In this document: positions 48,688 to 56,714 of the stretch, piece after piece | Layout of the letters: each line of letters starts with the position of its first letter | Position numbering within the stretch: position 1 is the stretch's first letter | From: Saprospiraceae bacterium | GTDB lineage: Bacteria > Bacteroidota > Bacteroidia > Chitinophagales > Saprospiraceae | DNA length: 64,000 bases | Assembly (NCBI GenBank): GCA_022844565.1 | Contig: JALHLK010000001.1 | Span: 311,073 to 375,072 of the forward strand | Direction of reading: 5' to 3' | Program-made: the position numbers and the translations under genes | Notes under the pieces: generated by a model | Told to the model about the DNA's origin: nothing | Database searches by the model: none | Seen by the model: the letters and a program-made list of their open reading frames with translations, nothing else

Positions 48688-51591
48688 ATGAAACAATTTT
48701 TTTCTACATTGATTATTATTTCTATGCTTACAGTATCTGGATATTCACAAAAACAATACAAGTTTACGCAGTTGCCTAATGACCCTTTAAAATCAAGAAT
48801 TTATACCCTTGAGAATGGACTAACAGTGCATATGGCAGTTAATAATGATGAGCCTAGAATACAGACTTACATAGGAGTGAGAGTAGGAAGTAAAGATGAT
48901 CCGGCACAAACTACGGGCCTTGCTCACTATTTCGAGCACATGATGTTTAAAGGTACTCCAAATTTTGGTACACTTGATTGGGCAAAAGAAAAGGTGCTAA
49001 TTGAGAAAATTGAAAATTTATTTGAACTATACAGGTCAACAAAAGATCCGGTAAAAAGAAAAGAAATTTATAAAGAGATTGACAAAACTTCCTTCGAAGC
49101 ATCAAAATTAGCAATTCCAAATGAGTATGATAAATTGATGACTGCAATTGGATCCAATGGTACCAATGCTTTTACTGGCAATGATTATACTGCTTATGTT
49201 GAGAATATTCCTTCCAATCAAGTCGAAAATTGGGCAAAAATTCAGGCAGATAGATTTACATCTCCAATCCTACGATTGTTTCACACGGAGTTAGAAACTG
49301 TGTATGAAGAAAAAAATATGTCCCTAACTAATGACGGCCGGAGAGCCAACGAAGCGATGATGAAGTCTTTATTTTCTAATCATCCTTATGGTACCCAAAC
49401 GACCCTTGGTGATGCCGAACACTTAAAAAATCCTTCGATGAAGGAAATCAATCAATTTTTTAAGAAGTATTATGTGCCAAATAACATGATCGTTGTAATG
49501 GCTGGAGATTTTAACCCTGACCAAGCTATTGCTTTAGTGGATAAATATTTAGGTAAGTTGAAAAGAGGTATCGTGCCTCAGTTTAAAGCACAGCCATTAA
49601 GTCCGTTAGGCGGGATTAAGACGGTAGAATTGATAGGACAAGAAGCAGAAAATGTAACTGTTGCCTACAGAATGCCAAAAATAGGTACAAAAGAAAGTAT
49701 GATCGCTAGTCTGATGTCTATGGTTTTGACCAATGGTAAAGCTGGTTTGATTGACTTAAATATTAATCAAAAACAATTGGCTTTAGGTGCTGGTTCGAAT
49801 GTCCGAACAATGGTAGATCATTCTATCTTTAGTTTGAGTGCAAGACCTAAATCAGGTCAAAAGTTAGAAGATTTAAAGGATTTGCTAAATGGTCAGTTAG
49901 CATTATTAAAAGCAGGGGAATTTGAGGATTGGGTCCTTACCGCTGCATTAAACAATCTAAAATTACAAGAAGTAAGGAGATATGAAAACATCAATGGAAT
50001 AGCTTCTTCGATGTTGTTTAGTTATTTAAATAGAGTGCCTTGGGCAAGTACGGTCAATTATAACATGGAGTTGTCGAAAATTACTAAAAAAGATATTGTT
50101 GATTTTGCAAATAAGTATTGTGGTAATGATTATGTCGTAACATACAAAAGACAAGGAAAACCTAATGATATTCCAATCGTAGACAAGCCGTCTATTACAC
50201 CAGTTCACATCAATAGGGATGTCAAATCAGCATTTTTAACCGATATCGAAAAAAACAAAGTTACAGATATTCAACCATCATTTGTTGACTACAATAAACA
50301 AATAGCAAAATCTAAGACAAATTCTGGATTGGATATCTTGCATACCAGTAATACATCAAATGAGCTATTTACTTTGATTTATCATTTCCCAATGGGATCT
50401 GACCACAATAAGTTGATCGGTTTAGCAGCAAGTTATTTAAATTATCTAGGTACATCAAAATTAAGTCCAGAAAAGATCAATCAAGAATTTTATAAAATTG
50501 CCGCATCATTTAACGTACAGAACAGAAGAGAAGAAACTCAAATCTCCGTATCAGGCTTAAAAGAAAATCAAGAGCAAGCTTTACAGTTGTTGGAAAACTT
50601 AATGTCTGACGCACAAGTTAATCAAAAAGCATGGGATAATCTGGTAAAAGATATCTTAAAAACCAGAATAGATGCTAAAAAGAATCAAGGTAGTAATTTC
50701 AGTGCGCTGACAAGTTATGCCATCTATGGAGGCAACTCTCCTGAAAAAAACATCGTAACCGAGCAAGAGCTAAAAGCACTGAATCCTCAAATACTTGTGG
50801 ATTTAATCAAAGAAATGAGCGCTTACCCACACGAAATTTTATACTATGGCCCAAGTTCAATGGCTGAGGTTAAAAATATGATGGATAAGGTACACAGCAG
50901 CCCAGTGCTAAAAAAGCAAATTCCGGCTCCAGCTATGTTTGAAGTTGCACCAACAGGAGAAAACAAGGTTTACTTTGCTCATTATGAAGGGCCTCAATCA
51001 CAGGTTCAAACCATCATCAAAGGATCAAATTATAAAAATGAGGAGTTGCCTTTGATCAATGTATACAATGATTATTTTGGTGGAGGAATGAATGCTATAG
51101 TATTTCAAGAGTTAAGAGAAAAAAGAGGCTTGGCATACTCAGCTTGGGCTAGATATCTTTCACCAACGAATCCTTCAGAAAACTTTAGGAATTTAAGTTT
51201 CATTGCAACACAAAATGATAAAGTGGTAGAAGCTTTAGATGCATTCAATGATTTATTCAACAATATGCCAGCATCAGAAACTTCATTTAATTTAAGTAAA
51301 GAATCTATGCTGAAAAGTATAGCAACGCAACGAATTAGTAAAATGAATGTGATAACTAATTTTATCAATGATCGAAAAATGAAACGTGAATTTAACATGT
51401 CCAAGACGATGTACGAAATGCTTCCTGCCGTTTCTCTTGATGATGTTAAAGTATTCAATCAAGCCAATATCAAAGATAAAACGAAAACTTACGTAATATT
51501 GGGCAACGAAAAATTGCTTAATTTTGATGAACTTGCTAAGAAATTTGGCCCAGTAACTAAGGTGAAAGCTGAGGATTATTTCGGGTTTTAG
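48688..51591 (+). CDS. M16-family zinc metallopeptidase (insulinase/pitrilysin type), secreted
   Basis: A 967-residue protein with a signal peptide (MKQFFSTLIIISMLTVSGYS, then Q). Two M16 halves are fused in one chain. The active N-half has the inverted zinc motif HYFEHMMFKGT and the distal Glu in ELETVYEEKNM. The inactive C-half has the REKRGLAYSAWARY block that contacts substrate. These enzymes degrade peptides in a closed chamber outside the cytoplasm. ATG 48688 gives the signal peptide; a TTG at 48649 would add 13 unneeded residues. The next gene follows after 26 bp. Confidence 0.94.
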   Translation: MKQFFSTLIIISMLTVSGYSQKQYKFTQLPNDPLKSRIYTLENGLTVHMAVNNDEPRIQTYIGVRVGSKDDPAQTTGLAHYFEHMMFKGTPNFGTLDWAKEKVLIEKIENLFELYRSTKDPVKRKEIYKEIDKTSFEASKLAIPNEYDKLMTAIGSNGTNAFTGNDYTAYVENIPSNQVENWAKIQADRFTSPILRLFHTELETVYEEKNMSLTNDGRRANEAMMKSLFSNHPYGTQTTLGDAEHLKNPSMKEINQFFKKYYVPNNMIVVMAGDFNPDQAIALVDKYLGKLKRGIVPQFKAQPLSPLGGIKTVELIGQEAENVTVAYRMPKIGTKESMIASLMSMVLTNGKAGLIDLNINQKQLALGAGSNVRTMVDHSIFSLSARPKSGQKLEDLKDLLNGQLALLKAGEFEDWVLTAALNNLKLQEVRRYENINGIASSMLFSYLNRVPWASTVNYNMELSKITKKDIVDFANKYCGNDYVVTYKRQGKPNDIPIVDKPSITPVHINRDVKSAFLTDIEKNKVTDIQPSFVDYNKQIAKSKTNSGLDILHTSNTSNELFTLIYHFPMGSDHNKLIGLAASYLNYLGTSKLSPEKINQEFYKIAASFNVQNRREETQISVSGLKENQEQALQLLENLMSDAQVNQKAWDNLVKDILKTRIDAKKNQGSNFSALTSYAIYGGNSPEKNIVTEQELKALNPQILVDLIKEMSAYPHEILYYGPSSMAEVKNMMDKVHSSPVLKKQIPAPAMFEVAPTGENKVYFAHYEGPQSQVQTIIKGSNYKNEELPLINVYNDYFGGGMNAIVFQELREKRGLAYSAWARYLSPTNPSENFRNLSFIATQNDKVVEALDAFNDLFNNMPASETSFNLSKESMLKSIATQRISKMNVITNFINDRKMKREFNMSKTMYEMLPAVSLDDVKVFNQANIKDKTKTYVILGNEKLLNFDELAKKFGPVTKVKAEDYFGF

Positions 51592-51617
51592 GTTTAATCA
51601 ATAAAAGTTGTAGATAC

Positions 51618-52154
51618 ATGAAGAAAGGACTGTTTTTAATTATATTATTATTTCAAAATTTGCTTTTGCTAGCACAGTCAAATGAGCTCAACACAATAAA
51701 AGGTAAATTGTCATCACTAGATTTGATTTTACCGGAATACAGTGCTCCGATAGCAAATTATGTAAAATTTGTAAAAACCGGTAATCTCATTTATACCTCA
51801 GGACACGGGTCATGTGCTAGAGATAATAAAGTAGATATTGGTAGACTTGGAGAAGACCTTACATTGGATGAGGGTTATCTGGCAGCCAAAAGGGTAGGTT
51901 TATGTCTATTAGCTACGCTAGATAAAGCAGTTGGCGGAGATATGACAAAGGTCAAAAGAATAGTAAAAGTACTTGGAATGGTCAATTCTGCTCCTAGTTT
52001 TCATGATCATCCAAAAGTTATGAATGGCTTTTCAGATTTGATGGTCAACGTTTTTGGAGATAAAGGGAGACATGCAAGGTCAGCTGTGGGCGTCGCAGCT
52101 CTACCAGGTAATATGTCTGTAGAGATCGAAATGATCGTAGAAGTTGAAAATTGA
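51618..52154 (+). CDS. Secreted RidA/YjgF-family protein
   Basis: A 178-residue protein with a signal peptide (KKGLFLIILLFQNLLLLAQ) in front of a complete RidA-like domain (FVKTGNLIYTSGHGSC ... GEDLTLDEGYLAAKRVGLCL ... HARSAVGVAALPGNMSVEIE). The conserved Arg is present in RHARSAVG. Cytosolic RidA proteins hydrolyse reactive enamines and imines. An exported version is less usual, and its substrate is unknown. The gene lies 26 bp after the M16 gene and its end abuts the deacetylase gene, so the three may be co-transcribed. Confidence 0.87.
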   Translation: MKKGLFLIILLFQNLLLLAQSNELNTIKGKLSSLDLILPEYSAPIANYVKFVKTGNLIYTSGHGSCARDNKVDIGRLGEDLTLDEGYLAAKRVGLCLLATLDKAVGGDMTKVKRIVKVLGMVNSAPSFHDHPKVMNGFSDLMVNVFGDKGRHARSAVGVAALPGNMSVEIEMIVEVEN

Positions 52155-52189
52155 AATTTTTAAGAAAACCTCTGATGTCTATTAAGACC

Positions 52190-52990
52190 ATGGATTCTAA
52201 AATAAGAAAATTAACATTTCTTGCAGTTTTTATAATGCTTCAAGCTGTAATATACGGTCAGGGACGTTATGATTGGAAAGGGAAAAGAGCAGCGGTAGTA
52301 TTCACTTATGATGATGCAATTAATCAACATTTAGATGTGGCGATACCAGTACTCGATTCATTTAATATGAAAGCTACATTTTACGTAGCTCCTACATTCT
52401 ATCCTTTGAATGCTCGAATAAATGAGTGGAGAAAAATTGCTGCAAATGGTCATGAACTCGGCAACCATACTATTTTTCACCCGTGTAATGGAGGCCCGGG
52501 GCGTGAATGGGTCTCAGATGAGCAAGATTTACGCAAGTATTCTTATCAACGCATTATCAAAGAAATCGAGGTTGCAAATAATTTTTTATCTGCCTTGGAT
52601 GGTAAAAATGAGCGGTCATTTGCTTTTACTTGTGGTGATCGATTTGTAGAAGGTAAAGAGTTTATTAGGGACTTAACCACAAAGTTAAAAGGCGGACGCG
52701 CAGTAAGAAATGAAATGCATACGATAGATCAAATTGATATTTACAATATGGATGGCTACATGATCAACAATCAAAGCTTCGAAGAAATGAAATCTTGGGT
52801 GGATCGAGCTGTTGAGCAAGGGAGCTTACTGGTTTTTCTATTTCATGGAGTAGGAGGTGGACATAGACTAGATTGCAAAGCTGAAAATCATCGTAAGATC
52901 TTACAATACATAGCTTCAAAAAAGTCTGATATTTTGGTCGAACCACTCGTAGAAATTGCGAAGTACATCGAAAATTTTCAAAAGAAGTAA
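52190..52990 (+). CDS. Polysaccharide deacetylase (NodB-homology, CE4-like), secreted
   Basis: About 266 residues from ATG 52190 with a signal peptide (KLTFLAVFIMLQAVIYGQ). The NodB domain shows motif 1 VVFTYDDAIN (catalytic base and metal Asp) and motif 2 HELGNHTIFHP with the H-x3-H metal ligands (positions NHTIFH). A final motif VFLFHGVGGG gives the C-terminal His. It would remove acetyl groups from N-acetylated sugars of a polysaccharide outside the cytoplasm. The start is uncertain: a TTG at 52151 overlaps the previous stop, and an ATG at 52175 is also possible. Confidence 0.85.
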   Translation: MDSKIRKLTFLAVFIMLQAVIYGQGRYDWKGKRAAVVFTYDDAINQHLDVAIPVLDSFNMKATFYVAPTFYPLNARINEWRKIAANGHELGNHTIFHPCNGGPGREWVSDEQDLRKYSYQRIIKEIEVANNFLSALDGKNERSFAFTCGDRFVEGKEFIRDLTTKLKGGRAVRNEMHTIDQIDIYNMDGYMINNQSFEEMKSWVDRAVEQGSLLVFLFHGVGGGHRLDCKAENHRKILQYIASKKSDILVEPLVEIAKYIENFQKK

Positions 52991-53006
52991 TTTTATTTGA
53001 CAAAAA

Positions 53007-53047
53007 AAATAAGGGAGATTCTACCTAAAATAGAACTCCCTTATTTT
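53007..53047. terminator. Bidirectional terminator hairpin
   Basis: AATAAGGGAG (53008-53017) pairs with CTCCCTTATT (53036-53045), extended inside by TTCTA/TAGAA, with A-run on the left and T-run on the right. It lies between convergent genes and can end transcripts from both sides. Confidence 0.85.
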
Positions 53048-53067
53048 ATAAAAACTAATTTCTAAGT

Positions 53068-53514
53068 CTAGAACTTCTCTTCTCTTGGCCCTTTACCCTT
53101 TCTTCCTTTGCGATTTTCAGCCATCTTACCTTTGTGTTCTTTTTTCATAGCCTTAAATTTCTCAAGTTCTTCTTTAGAAAGTACCGACGCTATTTTAGCT
53201 TCATGAGCTTCATGCATTGCTTTGATTTTGTTTTCTCTAGCTTCTTCTTCTTTAACAGCCTCATCTCTGAGTTTCTTTCCTTGATTTGCAAAGTCCTTGT
53301 TGATCTTTAATACCTTTGCGGTAGTTTCCTCATTTAGTGAAAGCTCTTCTTTCATCATGTTGGTGCGTCTTTCGGCCATATTGTTTGGGTCAAAAGATTC
53401 TTTTTTACCTGGATGATCTTCCTTCCTCCTCCCTTCTTGGGCACTCATTTCTGCAATTGAAAATGTTAGTACAACAGCAATTCCTAAAGTTTTTAATAAT
53501 TCTAATTTTTTCAT
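53068..53514 (-). CDS. Small basic secreted protein, DUF4890/Spy-like
   Basis: A 148-residue protein with signal peptide (MKKLELLKTLGIAVVLTFS, cleavage near MSAQ). The mature part is one charged, all-helical segment: MAERRTNMMKEELSLNEETT and a Lys/Glu-rich helix (KKLRDEAVKEEEARENKIKA), then EAHEAKIASVLSKEELEKF and a Lys/Arg/Gly tail. This resembles DUF4890 and the LTXXQ-motif periplasmic proteins related to the Spy/CpxP chaperones. A role in binding unfolded envelope proteins or metals is possible. ATG 53514 was preferred to 53535. Confidence 0.72.
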   Translation of the reverse strand: MKKLELLKTLGIAVVLTFSIAEMSAQEGRRKEDHPGKKESFDPNNMAERRTNMMKEELSLNEETTAKVLKINKDFANQGKKLRDEAVKEEEARENKIKAMHEAHEAKIASVLSKEELEKFKAMKKEHKGKMAENRKGRKGKGPREEKF

Positions 53515-53648
53515 TTTTATTATATTTTTGCTCATTAGACCGATAACATTTACAGCGGTTTAACTAGGTAAACATCCTTATGAATTTTTTAACTAAATGA
53601 GGAAATGAGTTAGTATTTATTTTTAAGTATTGTTGAACTTCGGAATTA

Positions 53649-53797
53649 GGAACTGTAAAGAAATAAAGTGTACAAATTTGACGAATTTTGTTCAAGGTAT
53701 AAATGAGTAGAATAGCCTTAGCTACTTGACGAATTTATAGCGATGAAAAAAAGCAAAAAAACAAGCCAAAATGGATATGTTATTTCTTTACAGTTCC
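53649..53797. repeat. 149-bp element with 18-bp perfect terminal inverted repeats
   Basis: GGAACTGTAAAGAAATAA (53649-53666) is repeated inverted at 53780-53797. The centre holds AATAGCCTTAGCTACTTG, and TTA lies next to the right end with TTA just before the left end, a possible 3-bp target duplication. There is no coding capacity. A second copy lies at 1885-2039 in the other orientation. It fits a MITE or long REP-type element. Confidence 0.75.
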
Positions 53798-53828
53798 TTA
53801 GTATCAAAATTCTAATCGACACAAGCAT

Positions 53829-54695
53829 CTAACCTCTTTGCTTTAAATATTTCCATGTTGCCATCCAGTCTGCTCTCATCCCACTTTTATGGAAGATAGT
53901 TGCATCGTCATGTTTTAACTTTGAATCACTTTTTTTAATCGGATTGATAATATGGGCGTCAAAAGCATTCACACCGTCCACATGTTGGTATGTACTGCCA
54001 GAAGTGGCTACACTAATATTTTCTAAAAGATAATCACTTTCACTTCCTTCTTTCTTGATTTTCCAGGCCTGAGCTCCGAGAGGTGCTTTTCCTATTACTA
54101 AGTCGCCACCAGCATCTATAAGGTGCCGATCAAACCCTTCCTTTTTTAAAAATAAACTTACACGCTGAGCGATATACCCTTTTGCTATGCCACCAAAATC
54201 AAAATCATAACAATCTCTTGATTTTAGCAGCTCTCGTCTTTTTTTCGACAATTTATAATTATTGCAGTCTACACACTTTAAAACATCTTCGATGAGTCCT
54301 TCAGGAATTGTTACATCCTGATTTTTATAATTCCTCCATATTTTAGTCGCTCTACCAATGGTCACATTAAAGAGCCCTTTCGATATTTTGCAAGCATATT
54401 GGGCTTCACGTAAGACTTCATACATTGGCTTACTAACTTTGATCCTTTGATTAGCCGGTGCGTTGGATAGGGTAGTACACTCTGAGTTCTGCAAATAATC
54501 AGAAAAAATATGATCCAAGCTATCCACTATTTCATACGATCGATTTATGATGGAATTTATTTTACTTGAATCAACAGTGCTAGAAATTATGATTCTAAAA
54601 TGGGAACCCAGTTTTGGGCGATTAAATACATGTTTTTGAGAAAAACCTATTGTTTGTGCAAAAATTATTAAATAAAAGGTGATGTTTCGACTCAT
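53829..54695 (-). CDS. apbE: FAD:protein FMN transferase (ApbE family)
   Basis: A 288-residue exported protein with an N-terminal signal (NITFYLIIFAQTIGFSQ). ApbE enzymes attach FMN covalently to a Thr or Ser of target flavoproteins, such as Rnf, Nqr and related redox subunits, outside the cytoplasm. Family blocks seen are DFGGIAKGYIAQRVSLFLKK, LIDAGGDLVIGKAPLGAQAW, the VATSGSTYQ-like acidic pocket region and HIINPIKKS. No flavoprotein target gene is beside it. It ends 9 bp before the methyltransferase gene reading the same way, so the two may share a transcript. Confidence 0.9.
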   Translation of the reverse strand: MSRNITFYLIIFAQTIGFSQKHVFNRPKLGSHFRIIISSTVDSSKINSIINRSYEIVDSLDHIFSDYLQNSECTTLSNAPANQRIKVSKPMYEVLREAQYACKISKGLFNVTIGRATKIWRNYKNQDVTIPEGLIEDVLKCVDCNNYKLSKKRRELLKSRDCYDFDFGGIAKGYIAQRVSLFLKKEGFDRHLIDAGGDLVIGKAPLGAQAWKIKKEGSESDYLLENISVATSGSTYQHVDGVNAFDAHIINPIKKSDSKLKHDDATIFHKSGMRADWMATWKYLKQRG

Positions 54696-54704
54696 TTCAT
54701 TGGT

Positions 54705-55244
54705 TCAGATTTCGAAAAGACTAGTTTGTTTTATTGGTGACTCGAGTGCTAATAATTTCATTTTTGTAGTAAGCCCACCAGCATATCCAACAGGTTCTCC
54801 ATTTTTACCAATCACTCGATGACAAGGCACAATGATAGAAATCGCATTCGCACCATTTGCAGATGCAACAGCCCTTATTGCTTTAACATTATTGAGTTCT
54901 ATGGCTAGATCAATGTAAGTTATGGTTTTTCCATAGGGTATTTGCTGTAGTTTTTCCCATACTTTTTGTTGAAATTCTGATCCAATAAGCTCGATTGGCA
55001 ATTCAAATTTTGTTCTTTTGCCAAGAAAATATTCATTCAATTGAGTTTTTAAAGAATCGATCAGATCATGGGTCCCTTCTATATAAGTACATTGCATATA
55101 AGAAGTTAATCTTTGGTCGATGGCAGTCCTTTTTGCCCTATATTTCCAATCGCAGAGACATATTTTATCATTGTGGACGCCTAAAACCAGTTCGCCAAAA
55201 GGTGTTTTCCAATTTTCTATTATGATTGATTTCTGAAGGTCCAA
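54705..55244 (-). CDS. ogt: Methylated-DNA--protein-cysteine methyltransferase
   Basis: A 179-residue suicide DNA-repair protein that takes alkyl groups from O6-methylguanine. The active site is IIVPCHRVIG with C141, the helix-turn-helix region is KTITYIDLAIELNNVKAIRA, and the arginine finger lies in VKAIRAV. The C-terminal VGYAGGLTTKMKLLALE closes the domain. Length and motifs fit Ogt/AGT; there is no Ada-type regulatory domain. It is the upstream gene of a likely pair with apbE. Confidence 0.95.
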   Translation of the reverse strand: MDLQKSIIIENWKTPFGELVLGVHNDKICLCDWKYRAKRTAIDQRLTSYMQCTYIEGTHDLIDSLKTQLNEYFLGKRTKFELPIELIGSEFQQKVWEKLQQIPYGKTITYIDLAIELNNVKAIRAVASANGANAISIIVPCHRVIGKNGEPVGYAGGLTTKMKLLALESPIKQTSLFEI

Positions 55245-55422
55245 ACTTTATGAAATTGAATGAATTTTAATAAATTTCCTATTGAAGCATTAAAATTAAA
55301 AAATATCTTCTATTTTTAACTCTTAAATGTAGGTTTAAATTTAAAATGGGCTTTTTTAGAAGGTCTAATATTAATACCCACATTAAATATTTTGAATTTC
55401 ATTTAGTTAACTAATAAAGAAT

Positions 55423-56676
55423 ATGAAAAGACGATCGTTTATTAAGTCAAGTATTGCCAGTGGTCTTACTTTTTCGATAGTCCCTTCATCTGTTTTTGGT
55501 CGGGGCCTGCGTGTGCCTCCCTCAGATAGATTAACCAAAGCAATTATCGGTGTAGGAGGTATGGGAAGAGAGCATATACCTTATGAGAATAACCCTGTTA
55601 TTGCAATCTGTGATGTCGATAAAAGACACATCAAAAAAGCACAAGCACTCATCAAAAACTCCGTGAGTGTATATGAAGACTATCGAGAGTTGTTACTTAA
55701 TAAAGATATTGACATCGTCCATATTGCTACGCCACCACATTGGCATGGAATAATGAGTGTAGATGCAGCTAAAGCTGGCAAAGATATATGGTGTGAAAAA
55801 CCAATGACTCGAACCATAGGTGAAGGTCTTAAGGTAAAAGAAGCTGTGAATCAATATGGTAGAATGTTTCGATTGAACACCTGGTTTAGGTTTAAGGACA
55901 ATTTTTATGGTATGAACACTGATGTGAAACCCATCAAAAAAGCAGTCGAAAACGACTTGTTGGGTTGGCCACTAAAAGTGACGATCAGTAAGTCTACGGG
56001 ATTTGATTGGAAGTTCTTTTGGGTTGGTAAGACTGAGCTGACAGAACAGCCTATTCCGGAAGATCTTAACTATGATATGTGGTTGGGTCCCGCACCGCAC
56101 AAACCATACAATGCACATCGTACCCACGGAACATTTAGAGGTTATTGGGATTATGACGGTGGAGGTCTTGGCGATATGGGGCAACATTATTTGGATCCTG
56201 TCCAATATATCTTAGGCAAAGACGACACAAGTCCAATCTCTGTCGAAGTCGATACTTATCAGCAACATCCAGATGCTTGTGGTATATGGAGAAGAGTAGA
56301 ATTGACTTATGCTGATGGCTGTAAAATAATCTTAGATGGTGATGATACAGATAAAGGTGCCGCTTTTATAGAAGGTCCAAAAGGAAAACTTTATAAAGGA
56401 TTTAAAAGCGATATCCCTAATATTGACCAAATATTGGCCGACCTACCTGATCCAGCACCTCAGATTGGTACTTTTTCAGAATCTGTTAGGACACGACAGA
56501 AATTTGCTCTTAATGAAGAAAATGGTTTTAGGTCATGCACCTTAATTAACATGGCCTTGATTGCGATACGCTTAAATCGTTCGTTGAAGTTTGATCCCAT
56601 AAAGTGCGAATTTATAGATGATCATGGTGCCAACTTACTCATTAACCAACCCATGAGAAGTCCTTGGATAATCTAG
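55423..56676 (+). CDS. Gfo/Idh/MocA-family oxidoreductase, Tat-exported
   Basis: A 417-residue NAD(P)-dependent dehydrogenase-like protein. The N-terminus MKRRSFIKSSIASGLTFSIV is a Tat signal, so it is folded with cofactor before export. The Rossmann part (about 40-160) has AIIGVGGMGREHI and EKPMTRTIGEG; the C-terminal part supplies the substrate pocket (GGGLGDMGQHYLDPVQYILG). The family acts on sugars and polyols; several secreted Bacteroidota members work on glycans. Adjacent genes encode a DUF1080 protein and a second oxidoreductase, which suggests a common sugar pathway. Confidence 0.9.
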   Translation: MKRRSFIKSSIASGLTFSIVPSSVFGRGLRVPPSDRLTKAIIGVGGMGREHIPYENNPVIAICDVDKRHIKKAQALIKNSVSVYEDYRELLLNKDIDIVHIATPPHWHGIMSVDAAKAGKDIWCEKPMTRTIGEGLKVKEAVNQYGRMFRLNTWFRFKDNFYGMNTDVKPIKKAVENDLLGWPLKVTISKSTGFDWKFFWVGKTELTEQPIPEDLNYDMWLGPAPHKPYNAHRTHGTFRGYWDYDGGGLGDMGQHYLDPVQYILGKDDTSPISVEVDTYQQHPDACGIWRRVELTYADGCKIILDGDDTDKGAAFIEGPKGKLYKGFKSDIPNIDQILADLPDPAPQIGTFSESVRTRQKFALNEENGFRSCTLINMALIAIRLNRSLKFDPIKCEFIDDHGANLLINQPMRSPWII

Positions 56677-56714
56677 GCTTTTAATTAAATAAGTATTCAA
56701 ATCTTGCATAGTAA

